Shown: positions 8,291 through 17,012, numbered from the stretch's first letter. The stretch: 64,000 nucleotides of DNA from CAVYTF01 sp963708205 (GCA_963708205.1 OY970196.1:1612001-1676000), one strand, 5' to 3'. Notes: generated by a model from the sequence alone, not told the origin. Numbers and translations: made by a program.

Positions 8291-9345
8291 TTCAAGCCAT
8301 TTAAATAATCTGCAATTGCATCAACCAATAAAGTATTTTCTTTCTCAGTTCCGATTGTAATTCTTAAACAGCCTTCACACAATTGTACTTTACTCCGGTC
8401 GCGGACAACAATACTTTTCGTTAATAAAAAATCATACAATTTTTTAGCATCCATAAATTTCACAAGCAAAAAATTTGCATCAGATGGATATACTTTTTCA
8501 ACGATCGGAATTTGTGCAAACACTTCTGCGAATGCATTACGCATGTTAGTCAGTTCAACAATCATATCGTTGACCTGTCCGATTTCTTCCAAAGCTTTCA
8601 AAGCAAGTTCTTGTGTTGCCTCATTAATATTATATGGCGGCTTGATTTTATTAAGTACATCTATAATTTCTTTCGAAGCAAAAGCTGCGCCCAGCCTCAA
8701 TCCTGCGAGCCCCCAGGCTTTGCTGAAAGTTTGCAGCACAACAAGATTTGGATAATCTTCAATTTCCTGTAAAAAAGATTTTTGCTTTGAAAAATTAATA
8801 TACGCCTCATCAATAACAACAAGTCCATGAAAATTATTCAACACAAATTCTATGTCATTTCTATTCAAAGAATTTCCTGTCGGATTATTTGGTGAACAAA
8901 ACCAGATGATCTTTGTTTGCTCATCAGCAAAATTTTCCAGATGAATCAGATCAAGCTGAAAACCCTCTGTCAGTATGGCTTTGCGCACTTCAACGTCATT
9001 AAGGTTTGCACAAACTTCATACATGCCATAAGTTGGCGGGCAAATAAGTACGTTATCTTTTTGAGGATTACAAAACGCGCGAAACAATAAATCAATGCAT
9101 TCATCGCTTCCATTTCCTAGAAAGATTTTATCAACATCAACCCTTTTTATTTCACTGATCTTTTCTTTTAATTTTTTTTGATGTGGGTCGGGATATCGAT
9201 TATACCATTTTGGTAAAGGTGATCCTAAACTGTTTTCATTTGCGTCTAAAAATACTTTTGCTTCGCCGCTAAATTCATCACGAGCAGATGAATATGGTGA
9301 AAGTTTTTTTATATTCTCTCTTATTAATTTCTGTAAGTCGAACAT
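8287..9345 (-). CDS. hisC: Histidinol-phosphate aminotransferase
   Basis: This 352-residue PLP enzyme transfers an amino group from glutamate to imidazole acetol phosphate. The PLP lysine is in VLQTFSKAWGLAGLRLGAAF. Other family motifs are FLDANENSLGSPLP near the N-terminus, NGSDECIDLLFRAF, CSPNNPTGN and VIDEAYINF. It lies 2 bases after hisD and overlaps hisB, fitting one polycistronic message. Confidence 0.97.
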   Translation of the reverse strand: MFDLQKLIRENIKKLSPYSSARDEFSGEAKVFLDANENSLGSPLPKWYNRYPDPHQKKLKEKISEIKRVDVDKIFLGNGSDECIDLLFRAFCNPQKDNVLICPPTYGMYEVCANLNDVEVRKAILTEGFQLDLIHLENFADEQTKIIWFCSPNNPTGNSLNRNDIEFVLNNFHGLVVIDEAYINFSKQKSFLQEIEDYPNLVVLQTFSKAWGLAGLRLGAAFASKEIIDVLNKIKPPYNINEATQELALKALEEIGQVNDMIVELTNMRNAFAEVFAQIPIVEKVYPSDANFLLVKFMDAKKLYDFLLTKSIVVRDRSKVQLCEGCLRITIGTEKENTLLVDAIADYLNGLK

Positions 9346-9347
9346 TC

Positions 9348-10637
9348 TTATTTTTTATCAACGTTCTTTAAACGAATAGAAACCGCATTTGCGTGAGCAT
9401 TCAAACTTTCAGCCTCTGCCATTATTTTCACGGCATTACCAATTTGCTGTAATCCTTGCTGCGTAAGCTTTTGATAAGTTACTTTTTTTACAAAACTATC
9501 AATGCTGATGCCACTGTATGTTTTTGCAAAAGCATTTGTTGGCAATGTATGATTCGTTCCGCTTGCATAGTCTCCAACACTTTCAGGAGAAAAATTTCCA
9601 AGAAAAACAGAACCAGCATTAACAATTTTTGAAGTAATTTCTTCATCATTTTTACATGCAATGATCAAATGTTCCGGGGCGTATTCGTTAATCAGTTCAA
9701 TTGCTTCGTCAATATTTTTTACAACAACAGTATTGCTTTTTTTCAACGCTTTTGCTGCAATACCTTTTCTTGGTAAATTTTTTATTTGATAAGAAATTGC
9801 TTCTTCAACTTCATAAATAAAATTTTTATCAAAGCAAACAAGCAATACCTGGCTGTCTTCACCGTGCTCTGCCTGTGATAACAGATCAGCTGCAACATAG
9901 GCTGCGTTTGCATTTTCATCTGCAAGCACACATACTTCACTTGGGCCTGCAGGCATGTCGATAGCAATTCCATCAAATTGTACAAGTTGTTTTGCGCAGG
10001 TAACATATTGATTTCCAGGACCAAAAATTTTATACACTTTCGGAATTGTTTCTGTGCCGTAAGCCATTGCCGCAATTGCCTGCGCGCCGCCGACTTTAAA
10101 AATTTTTGTAGCTCCGCAAACTTGTGCAGCATATAAAATTGCAGGGTGAATTTTTCCATCTTTGTTTGGTGTTGAACATAAAATAATTTCTTTGCAGCCT
10201 GCAAGTTTTGCAGGAATGCAAAGCATCAACACTGTTGAAAACAAGGGTGCTGAACCTGCAGGAATATATAAGCCGATTTTTTCAATCGCAACATTTTTTC
10301 TCCAGCATTTTACTCCACGCATTGTTTCAACAATAGCTTCTTCATGAATTTGTGAAGTGTGAAATGCTTCAATATTTTTCACAGCAATTTGAATTGCCTG
10401 CTTCAATTCATCATCGACAAGGTTTATACCTTCATTTATTTCTTCTTCTCTTACTAAAAAATTTTCAACTTCAACTCCATCAAACTTTCTTGACAACCTC
10501 TTTAAAGCATTATCACCATTGACTTTAACATCTTCAATAATTGACTGCACGTTGTTTTGTAGCAAAGACAAATCCATTGTTGGTCTTTGCAAAACTTTTT
10601 GCCAATCTTTCTTCTCAGGATAAATATGAAGTTTCAT
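9348..10637 (-). CDS. hisD: Histidinol dehydrogenase
   Basis: HisD oxidises histidinol to histidine in two NAD-dependent steps. Visible family motifs are YIPAGSAPLFSTVLML, GPGNQYVTCAKQ, DMPAGPSEVCVLADE, LLSQAEHGEDSQVLLV, the catalytic YAPEHLII and GTNHTLPTNAFAKTYSG. I place the start at the ATG at 10637 (MKLHIYPEKKDW), which gives 429 residues. A further ATG at 10661 would add eight residues (MIYLIFYK) with no resemblance to the family. The gap to hisG is 43 bases. Confidence 0.96.
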   Translation of the reverse strand: MKLHIYPEKKDWQKVLQRPTMDLSLLQNNVQSIIEDVKVNGDNALKRLSRKFDGVEVENFLVREEEINEGINLVDDELKQAIQIAVKNIEAFHTSQIHEEAIVETMRGVKCWRKNVAIEKIGLYIPAGSAPLFSTVLMLCIPAKLAGCKEIILCSTPNKDGKIHPAILYAAQVCGATKIFKVGGAQAIAAMAYGTETIPKVYKIFGPGNQYVTCAKQLVQFDGIAIDMPAGPSEVCVLADENANAAYVAADLLSQAEHGEDSQVLLVCFDKNFIYEVEEAISYQIKNLPRKGIAAKALKKSNTVVVKNIDEAIELINEYAPEHLIIACKNDEEITSKIVNAGSVFLGNFSPESVGDYASGTNHTLPTNAFAKTYSGISIDSFVKKVTYQKLTQQGLQQIGNAVKIMAEAESLNAHANAVSIRLKNVDKK

Positions 10638-10680
10638 TTTATAAAAAATCAAGTAAATCATTAATTCAATAAATCATGGT

Positions 10681-11535
10681 TCAGACAATCATCTTCTCAA
10701 TCGGTATTACTAAAATGCCTTGCGCGCCTGCGTTTTTGAGTTGCTCTATAATTTCCCAAAAATCATTTTCATTTAATACACTGTGCACACTACTCCATCC
10801 TTTTTCTGCAAGCGGCATCACGGTCGGGCTTTTCATTCCGGGCAATAACGAAATGATTTCTTCAAGCTTTTCATCCGGTGCGTTCAGCAAAATATATTTA
10901 TTATTCTTCGCTTTTTTTACTGCGAGAATTCTGAACAATAAATTTTCGAGCAATTCATTTTTCTCAGCACTTAAATTTTTGTTTTTTATTAGCACAGCCT
11001 GCGATTGCAAAACAGTTTCCACTTCGTGCAAACCATTTGTAAAAAGCGTAGAACCGCTGCTTACCAAATCACATATCGCATCTGCCAAACCTATACCAGG
11101 CGCTATTTCCACGCTGCCGCTGATTTCGTGGATCTCTGAAGAAATATTTTTTTTACTCAAAAATTTATTAAGCAAGTATGGGTAAGATGTTGCAATTTTT
11201 TTTTTATTTAAGAATGAAACGTCTTTATATACTTCACCTTTTTTTATTGCAATACTCAGGCGGCAATTTCCAAACCCAAGTTTCTCTACAATATCAATTT
11301 CACGTTGCTTTTCATACACCACATTTTCTCCAACAAATCCAATGTCCGCAACAGCATCTTCAACGTATTGCGGAATATCATCATCGCGCAAAAAATAAAC
11401 TTCAAGCGGAAAATTTATCGCTTCACTTTTTAATTTGTTCATGCCATTTGCTATATCAATACCGCACTCACGCAATATTTTAACCGAATCTTCATGAAGT
11501 CTTCCACCTTTTTGAATCGCTAATTTTAGTTTCAT
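10681..11535 (-). CDS. hisG: ATP phosphoribosyltransferase, long form
   Basis: HisG catalyses the first, committed step of histidine synthesis. The start MKLKLAIQKGGRLHEDS at 11535 gives 284 residues, the long form with a C-terminal ACT-like regulatory domain (residues about 205-284), so no HisZ partner is needed. Motifs seen are DDIPQYVEDAVADIGFVGENV, IATSYPYLLNKFL, the PRPP-binding SGSVEIAPGIGLADAICDLV, and GMKSPTVMPLAEKGW in the regulatory part. An upstream in-frame ATG at 11592 is rejected, because the added residues are encoded by the terminator hairpin of the attenuator. Feedback inhibition by histidine is expected from the family; transcription is probably set by the attenuator upstream. 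Confidence 0.96.
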   Translation of the reverse strand: MKLKLAIQKGGRLHEDSVKILRECGIDIANGMNKLKSEAINFPLEVYFLRDDDIPQYVEDAVADIGFVGENVVYEKQREIDIVEKLGFGNCRLSIAIKKGEVYKDVSFLNKKKIATSYPYLLNKFLSKKNISSEIHEISGSVEIAPGIGLADAICDLVSSGSTLFTNGLHEVETVLQSQAVLIKNKNLSAEKNELLENLLFRILAVKKAKNNKYILLNAPDEKLEEIISLLPGMKSPTVMPLAEKGWSSVHSVLNENDFWEIIEQLKNAGAQGILVIPIEKMIV

Positions 11536-11545
11536 TTTATCAAAA

Positions 11546-11571
11546 TAAAAAAGGCTTACATTTTGTAAGCC
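11546..11571 (-). terminator. Attenuator terminator hairpin ahead of hisG
   Basis: Read on the minus strand, GGCTTACA (11571-11564), loop AAA, TGTAAGCC (11560-11553) form a perfect 8-base-pair stem followed by a run of six T (11552-11547). This is a textbook intrinsic terminator. It lies between the His leader peptide and the hisG ATG at 11535, so it can only act on transcription of the his operon. Confidence 0.85.
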
Positions 11572-11640
11572 CAAGTTTATAATTGATTGCATAATGCACC
11601 AGGCTTACCGCGAAGGCAATAAAAAATGGTGTACATGCAA
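11553..11640 (-). promoter_or_regulatory. his-operon transcription attenuator (regions 1-4)
   Basis: On the minus strand four segments can pair in alternative ways. Region 1 (TTGCATGTACACCA, the His codons) can pair with TGGTGCATTATGCAA at 11601-11587. Region 2 (GTAAGCC, 11608-11602) can pair with region 3 (GGCTTAC, 11571-11565) as an antiterminator. Region 3 can instead pair with region 4 (11560-11553) as the terminator. Region 2 overlaps the TAA of the leader peptide, so a ribosome finishing translation covers it and lets the terminator form. A ribosome stalled on His codons frees it for antitermination. The pairing is seen in the sequence; the mechanism is inferred from the known his attenuators. 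Confidence 0.82.
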
Positions 11641-11652
11641 TTGAATATTCAT
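11605..11652 (-). CDS. hisL: his operon leader peptide (MNIQLHVHHFLLPSR)
   Basis: This 15-codon reading frame starts with ATG at 11652 and stops with TAA at 11607-11605. It contains three His codons (CAT, CAC, CAT) in the segment HVHH, far above chance for such a short peptide. It lies 69 bases upstream of hisG, and its stop codon sits inside the antiterminator arm. There is no clear Shine-Dalgarno sequence, which is usual in this phylum. The position, the His codons and the overlapping hairpins together make a regulatory leader peptide much more likely than a protein-coding gene of other function. Confidence 0.8.
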   Translation of the reverse strand: MNIQLHVHHFLLPSR

Positions 11653-11720
11653 GTTGTAAAACTAAGTATTTATTTTTAATTATATTGACTTATATTTTTG
11701 AATAAATTAAATAATAACCC

Positions 11721-12371
11721 CTACAAAAACCAGTATGCTTCATACTTTTCTTTTTCACTTTTATCCACAACTAAGGTCTTCGTTATTTCATTTAATTTGT
11801 AAACTTTTTGTTTGAAATCTCCATTTAGATTTTTACGGATTTCTTCAATGTTTTCAAGCACTTCATCCAATTCATTTGGCAATGTATCATTAAAAACTTC
11901 CTTCAATCTTTTTGCAATTGTCGGTGACTTTCCATTGGTTGAAATTGCCAGTTTTAGATTTCCTTTTGTAACATTTGCCGTTAAATAAAAATCACACAAC
12001 GCAGGTTTATCAGCAACATTAATAAGCTTTCCAACCTTATGCGCATCATCAAAAACTCTTTTGCTCAATGCAATATCATTCACCGCAGCAATTACAATAT
12101 CGCAATCATTTAAAAATGAAGGTTGATATTCCTTTATGATTATTTCAATGTTTGCGTGTGCGTTCGCTCTTTCATAAAAAGCATGTGAAATTTCTTTTGA
12201 AATAACTTTGACCTTTGCCTTTGGAGAATTATTTAAGATGGCATTTAATTTTTCAAGCGCCACATTTCCACCGCCGATCAATAAAACTTTTAGTTCTTCC
12301 AATTTTAAAAACACAGGAAACAAATTGTTTTTTTGCTGCGTTAAACTTATTACTTCATTCATATTTTTCAT
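11721..12371 (-). CDS. Precorrin-2 dehydrogenase / sirohydrochlorin ferrochelatase (Met8/CysG-N-like)
   Basis: The 216-residue product finishes siroheme synthesis by NAD-dependent oxidation of precorrin-2 and iron insertion. The N-terminal Rossmann fold has FLKLEELKVLLIGGGNVALEKL. The dimerisation and catalytic region contains INVADKPALCDFYLTANVTKGNLKLAISTNGKSPTIAKRLKE, typical of the SirC/Met8 group; an Asp in the ADKP-containing loop is the likely catalytic acid. It starts 6 bases after cysI and is the last gene of the sulfite-reduction operon. Siroheme made by CobA plus this enzyme is the prosthetic group of CysI, so the gene order makes functional sense. Confidence 0.92.
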   Translation of the reverse strand: MKNMNEVISLTQQKNNLFPVFLKLEELKVLLIGGGNVALEKLNAILNNSPKAKVKVISKEISHAFYERANAHANIEIIIKEYQPSFLNDCDIVIAAVNDIALSKRVFDDAHKVGKLINVADKPALCDFYLTANVTKGNLKLAISTNGKSPTIAKRLKEVFNDTLPNELDEVLENIEEIRKNLNGDFKQKVYKLNEITKTLVVDKSEKEKYEAYWFL

Positions 12372-12377
12372 TTAAAA

Positions 12378-14030
12378 TCAAACAATATTCTTTCTTACAA
12401 TAAAATCTCCAAATGCTTCTTTCGTTTTGCGTTCCGCTGAAAACCGTATCAGCAAATCGTTTACCGAATTCAGTATTTCTTCTTCATTCAAATTTTCTTT
12501 GTATAATTTATTCAACCGTTCTCCCTGAATATCTGCGCCTAGCATTAAGTTATATCTTCCGTAAGCTGTGCCAACAAAACCAATTTCAGCAATGTAAGGT
12601 CTTGCACATCCATTCGGGCAACCGGTCATTCGCACAACAATTTCTTCTTCAATTAAATTATTTTGTGCAAGTAACTTTTCTATTTGTGTAATGAGATATG
12701 GCAAATAACGTTGCCCTTCTGCAAGTGCAAGCGGGCAAGTATTAAACGCAACACAAGCCATCGAATTCTTTCTTAGCGGCGAAGCATTTTCAGTAAACTC
12801 AACCACGCCGTATTTCTTCAAAACACTTTCAACAAAATCTTTATCTTCTTTTTTTATATCGCTGATGATCAAATTTTGATTGCAAGTAAAACGAAAATCT
12901 GCTTTGCGCGATTGAGCAATTTCCAGGAAAGCAGCTTTGAATTTTATCTGCTCATCATCATAAATTCTTCCGTTCTCAATGAATGTTGTGTAATAAAACT
13001 TTCCTTCATGATTTTCATGCCAGCCAAAATCATCGCTTCTTTTCACAAGCTTGTAATTCTTTGCAGCATCGAGTTTGAAGCCAATTCGTTTTTCAACTTC
13101 AGCTTTAAAATTTTCAACTCCCATCTTATCAATCGTATATTTCAAGCGCGATAATTTTCTGTCGCTTCTGTTTCCAAAATCTCTTTGCGTTGTAGCGATT
13201 TCATACACAACTTTCAGCGCATCTTCTTTTTTTACAAAGCCTAAAACAGTTGCGAGTCTCGGATAAGTTTCTGCATTTCCATGCGTTGTTCCCATTCCTC
13301 CGCCAGCCGCAATATTGAAACCTATCAATTCTTCATTTTCAATAATCGCTATCAATCCAACATCATTCGTTAAAATATCAACATCATTTTGTGGTGGAAT
13401 AACAATGCCAACTTTAAATTTTCTTGGTAAATATCTATCCTCATACAATGCATCTTCTTCCTCTTTTTTATCAGTGATTTTCTCTGCATCCAAAAAAATT
13501 TCATAGTAAGCTTTTGTTTTGGGCAACAACAAATTGCTGATGCTTTCTGCATACTTAAAAACCTCTTCATGTATTGGCGAAACTTTCGGATGTGCAGTCA
13601 CAGTTACGTTCCTGTTCACATCTCCGCAAGCTGCAATCGAGTCAAGCTTCCATGCGTCAAACGCTTGCACAGCGGGCTTTACAGAAGATTTAATGATTCC
13701 GTGAAGCTGTATAGTTTGCCTCGTTGTTATCTTAATTACACCGGTCGAATATTCGCCCGCAATGTGGTGGAGTTGCTCATATTGTTCAGCGCTTAAAAAT
13801 CCTCCCGGCAATCTCAAACGTATCATAAAAGAATACAAACGTTCTAATTTTTTTTCCGCACGTTCTTCCCTCCTGTCACGATCATCCTGCATATACATGC
13901 CATGAAATTTTATCAGCGTTTGGTCATCTTCACGAATCGCATTCGTATGTTCATCGGTTAAACTTTGCGCAAGTGTTCCGCGTAATCCATCGCTTGATTT
14001 CTTTATTTTTTCAACAACACTTTCACCCAT
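12378..14030 (-). CDS. cysI: Assimilatory sulfite reductase, hemoprotein subunit
   Basis: The 550-residue protein carries siroheme and a [4Fe-4S] cluster and reduces sulfite to sulfide with six electrons. The cluster ligands are visible as C-x5-C in MACVAFNTCPLAL and C-x3-C in MTGCPNGCARP. Siroheme- and substrate-contact motifs include RLRLPGGFLS, TTRQTIQLHGI, ACGDVNRNVT and GGGMGTTHGN. Nitrite reductases of the same superfamily look similar, but the flavoprotein partner CysJ encoded just upstream supports sulfite. The gap to cysJ is 188 bases and contains a dispersed repeat, unusual inside an operon. Confidence 0.92.
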   Translation of the reverse strand: MGESVVEKIKKSSDGLRGTLAQSLTDEHTNAIREDDQTLIKFHGMYMQDDRDRREERAEKKLERLYSFMIRLRLPGGFLSAEQYEQLHHIAGEYSTGVIKITTRQTIQLHGIIKSSVKPAVQAFDAWKLDSIAACGDVNRNVTVTAHPKVSPIHEEVFKYAESISNLLLPKTKAYYEIFLDAEKITDKKEEEDALYEDRYLPRKFKVGIVIPPQNDVDILTNDVGLIAIIENEELIGFNIAAGGGMGTTHGNAETYPRLATVLGFVKKEDALKVVYEIATTQRDFGNRSDRKLSRLKYTIDKMGVENFKAEVEKRIGFKLDAAKNYKLVKRSDDFGWHENHEGKFYYTTFIENGRIYDDEQIKFKAAFLEIAQSRKADFRFTCNQNLIISDIKKEDKDFVESVLKKYGVVEFTENASPLRKNSMACVAFNTCPLALAEGQRYLPYLITQIEKLLAQNNLIEEEIVVRMTGCPNGCARPYIAEIGFVGTAYGRYNLMLGADIQGERLNKLYKENLNEEEILNSVNDLLIRFSAERKTKEAFGDFIVRKNIV

Positions 14031-14055
14031 TTTTATCTCTTAATATTTTCAATTA

Positions 14056-14116
14056 TTTTTTGGATACCAGCTTCAGCTTCCATAGCATCATCGTTGCGTC
14101 GCAATCCTTTCATCTT
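14056..14116 (+). repeat. Dispersed intergenic repeat, copy 3
   Basis: The element starts ATTTTTTGGATACCAGC and reaches the core CATCGTTGCGTCGCAATCC at 14089-14107. The same 19 bases occur at 47572-47590, and the flanking CATAGCA and TTCATC blocks also match that copy. It lies between cysJ and cysI, so it would be transcribed within the operon on the minus strand. Confidence 0.7.
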
Positions 14117-14218
14117 TCTCTTTCAAATTAAACTTCAGTTTCAATTTTTTATCTTCTCAAAAAAAATTATCAATTGCTTAAACTATTATCCTAATTCCCG
14201 CGAATGGAAAACTTTTTC

Positions 14219-15913
14219 TTAATAAACGTCTTTGTGAAGTTTCCCATTCTCCTGTAACCCTTGTAAATATTGGATTGCAGCAGATTTATCAATTTGCTTT
14301 TTGCTTGAAATTATCTCTGCCAAAACATTTTCAACATCAACACTCATCGGTTCTTTTGTGCCGCAGATATAAATATGTGCACCATTATTTATCCATTCAA
14401 AAAGTTCATCAGCTTGCTGCAACATTCTGTGCTGCACATAAATTTTTTCTTTTTGGTCGCGCGAAAAAGCTGTGTTGAACTTTGTAAGTGTTCGTGTTTC
14501 AAATAATGATTGTAATTCGGTTTGATATAAGAAATCGGAAACAAAATGCTGGCCGCCAAAGAACAACCAATTTTTTCCCGAAGCATTTTGTGCATCGCGT
14601 TCAAACAAAAAAGAACGAAACGGCGCAATACCCGTTCCCGGTCCAATCATAATTACATCCTCATTTTCTTCCGGCAATTTGAATGCATGATTTTTATGAA
14701 CATAAAATTCTATCTCATCATTTACAATCAAATCACTTAAAAAATCAGAACACAAACCATATCTTTTGTTTTCATCAACAATAAAGCAATCTCTTGAAAC
14801 CGCTATGTGTACTTCATTTGAGCCATGCATTAATGGTGAAGAAGAGATCGAATAAAGCCTTGGCATAATTGGCTCAAGCACGCTGATATATTGCTGCACA
14901 TTGCAATGTTTATCGCAGGGATAAATGCGCAGCAAATCAAGCAGATCCATTCTTATTGCAGGAATTTCTTTGCCTATCAATCTTCCGTAAGCCTGCACAA
15001 TTCTTTCAGGCAAAAATTTTATGTTGAGCTTATATTTAAAAAGATCGTACGCCTCAAAAATTGCTTCTTTAAAATTAATTTTTTCATTTCTTTCTAAACC
15101 AAGCAGGTCTAAAATTCGTTCCACAATTACTTCATTATTCTTCGCAACAATTCCGATTGAATCTCCGGGCTCATAAACTATTTCATCATCTACAGCAATT
15201 TCTATGTGATATGTTTCTTTATTTGAGCCTATATCATTCAAATTTATACTCGTGACAACAGTTCCTGTATAAACTTTTTTTGACGTTTTCTTTTTAGAAA
15301 CAATTTGTATAGAACTCTTTGCTGGAACGCTTTCCAAAGAAGTATTGATCAATTCATCAATCCATTCTTTCGCGTCTTCTTCAAAGTCAACATCACATTT
15401 TTTTAAAGAAAGAATTCTTTGCGCACCAAGATTATTCAATCGAAGATCAATGTCTTCACCTGCTTTGCAAAACTGCGGATAACTAGAATCTCCAAGAGCA
15501 AGTACGCCGTATTTTAAATTGGATAAAGCCAGTTCATTTTCATGCAAATGGTCAAAGAAATTTTTCGCAGCAGCAGGTGGTTCACCATCACCCTGCGTAC
15601 TCATCACGATCAATAAATTTTCTTCTTTAGAAAGATCATTCAAACGGTATTGATCAAGGCTTTTCATTTTAACCTGTAAACCTTGCTTCTTCAAAACGCT
15701 GCTGAAATCTATTGCAACTTTTTTTGAATTGCCGCTTTCGGTTCCATAAACAATGCTGTAAGAAGTTGATAGTTGATGGTTGATGATTGATGAATTTTTA
15801 TCTTCCTGCGAACTCATTAATCCATTCAAATATCCATTGATCCAAATCAATTCTTCATTACTTGCATCCGCAATAAGCTCACGAAATATTTTCAATTTCA
15901 AATCAGTTAACAT
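14219..15913 (-). CDS. cysJ: Sulfite reductase [NADPH] flavoprotein subunit
   Basis: CysJ passes electrons from NADPH through FAD and FMN to CysI. The flavodoxin domain (about residues 50-200) has SIVYGTESGNSKKVAIDFS and STQGDGEPPAAAKNFFDHL. The FAD domain has PRLYSISSSP and the NADPH domain has MIGPGTGIAPFRSFLFER, LFFGGQHFVSDFLY and HIYICGTKEPM, ending in the typical aromatic tail (HKDVY). I choose the ATG at 15913 (MLTDLKLKIF), giving 564 residues; ATGs at 15919 and 15940 are possible. Any of these overlaps the end of cobA (15903), implying translational coupling. A short N-terminal helix precedes the flavodoxin domain. Confidence 0.93.
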   Translation of the reverse strand: MLTDLKLKIFRELIADASNEELIWINGYLNGLMSSQEDKNSSIINHQLSTSYSIVYGTESGNSKKVAIDFSSVLKKQGLQVKMKSLDQYRLNDLSKEENLLIVMSTQGDGEPPAAAKNFFDHLHENELALSNLKYGVLALGDSSYPQFCKAGEDIDLRLNNLGAQRILSLKKCDVDFEEDAKEWIDELINTSLESVPAKSSIQIVSKKKTSKKVYTGTVVTSINLNDIGSNKETYHIEIAVDDEIVYEPGDSIGIVAKNNEVIVERILDLLGLERNEKINFKEAIFEAYDLFKYKLNIKFLPERIVQAYGRLIGKEIPAIRMDLLDLLRIYPCDKHCNVQQYISVLEPIMPRLYSISSSPLMHGSNEVHIAVSRDCFIVDENKRYGLCSDFLSDLIVNDEIEFYVHKNHAFKLPEENEDVIMIGPGTGIAPFRSFLFERDAQNASGKNWLFFGGQHFVSDFLYQTELQSLFETRTLTKFNTAFSRDQKEKIYVQHRMLQQADELFEWINNGAHIYICGTKEPMSVDVENVLAEIISSKKQIDKSAAIQYLQGLQENGKLHKDVY

Positions 15914-16751
15914 GTTCATTAATTTGATAATGGTTTTCAAAATTGGTTGTATTTTTTTCTTTCAATTCTTCAAAAAAGGAATTGCGTTTACTATTGTTTG
16001 GCAGCCATGAAAATCCATCATATAACGCTGCAACCTTTCCCATGATTATTATTGACGGACTTCTGAAGTTCAAAGCTGAATGCTGAAGAATAAAACTTTG
16101 CAACGTGAACCCAAACACATGCTGGCTGTGCGTTGTAGCCTGTTCAACTACAACAAATGGAATATTTTCATCAGCATCATTTTTCAATAATTTATCTACA
16201 GCTTCATACAAAATATTTGCAGACATATAAAACACGAGTGTCTCTTTGAATGTTGCCAATTCTTTCCACAAACTTTCATCAATTGCTTTGCTTTCATAAT
16301 AGGTAAGAATGCGAACGCCTGTTGAAAAATTTCTTGCTGTCAACGGAATGCCTGTGTATGCAGCAGCACCCGAAATTGCAGATATACCCGGAATAATTTC
16401 ATAAGAAATATGTGCTTGATTTAATGTTTGCAACTCATCGAAAATGTTTGAGAAGATAGAAACATCGCCGCCTTTTAATCTTACAACACAATCAAACCGT
16501 TCAGCCATTTTTACAAGCAACCGGTTGATCTCTTTTTGCGAAGTTGATGCTGATGAACCGCTTTGTTTTCCAACTGGAATGATCAATGCATCTTTATTTA
16601 CATAAGCATCCAAAATTTCTTTACTCACCAGTCTGTCTGTTATAACAACATCTGCTTTACGTAAAATATCAGCAGCTTTTATGGTCAATAAATTTGGATC
16701 GCCCGGACCTGCACCTATAATATATACTTTACTTTTTTTTCGAAAATTCAT
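15903..16751 (-). CDS. cobA: Uroporphyrinogen-III C-methyltransferase
   Basis: The 282-residue SAM-dependent enzyme methylates uroporphyrinogen III twice to precorrin-2, the first step to siroheme. Signatures are VYIIGAGPGDPNLLTIKAADIL, ADVVITDRLVS, VRLKGGDVSIFSN, IPGISAISGAAAYTGIPLTARNFS and TLVFYMSANIL. The tail of about 30 residues after the catalytic domain is low in complexity. It is the first gene of a cobA-cysJ-cysI-siroheme-synthase operon and overlaps cysJ. A palindrome 15 bases upstream of its ATG may be the operon's operator. Confidence 0.94.
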   Translation of the reverse strand: MNFRKKSKVYIIGAGPGDPNLLTIKAADILRKADVVITDRLVSKEILDAYVNKDALIIPVGKQSGSSASTSQKEINRLLVKMAERFDCVVRLKGGDVSIFSNIFDELQTLNQAHISYEIIPGISAISGAAAYTGIPLTARNFSTGVRILTYYESKAIDESLWKELATFKETLVFYMSANILYEAVDKLLKNDADENIPFVVVEQATTHSQHVFGFTLQSFILQHSALNFRSPSIIIMGKVAALYDGFSWLPNNSKRNSFFEELKEKNTTNFENHYQINEHVN

Positions 16752-16761
16752 TTGGTTTAAT

Positions 16762-16786
16762 TTAGTCTACAAATTTTGTAGATTAA
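16762..16786. promoter_or_regulatory. Palindrome upstream of cobA, candidate operator
   Basis: TCTACAAA-T-TTTGTAGA (16766-16782) is a perfect 8+8 palindrome with a one-base spacer. Three further pairs (TTA/TAA) match outside one mismatch, giving a 25-base imperfect dyad. It ends 11-15 bases before the cobA ATG at 16751 and could block transcription or translation start of the sulfite-reduction operon. A second, smaller dyad TTAGT-GG-ACTAA lies at 16908-16919. The form resembles Rrf2-type sulfur-metabolism operators, but that assignment is inference. Confidence 0.45.
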
Positions 16787-17012
16787 GGAGAATTACGTTT
16801 ACTTTTTAAAATAAGCTAAAATTAAAAATGGAGAATCAACAAGAATAGCGTCGCATGACTATGTTACATGCACAACAACGAAGGGAAGGTATAAATATTA
16901 GACGCATTTAGTGGACTAATTTGAGACCAAATATAAATGAACAATCTTATTTAGAAAATATTTTTTGAGAAAGTCTTATTTAAAAAGAAAGATTTACGAA
17001 TTCAAATCGCAG

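Noticed and set aside
11536..11592. Upstream start for HisG (MQSIINLGLQNVSLFYFDK)
   Set aside because: This is the terminator hairpin of the attenuator read as protein.
12378..14030. Nitrite reductase instead of sulfite reductase
   Set aside because: The flavoprotein CysJ is encoded in the same operon; no nitrate or nitrite genes are near.
16841..16860. Further copy of the dispersed repeat (AGCGTCGCATGAC)
   Set aside because: Only the eight-base core is shared; the left end and spacing do not match.
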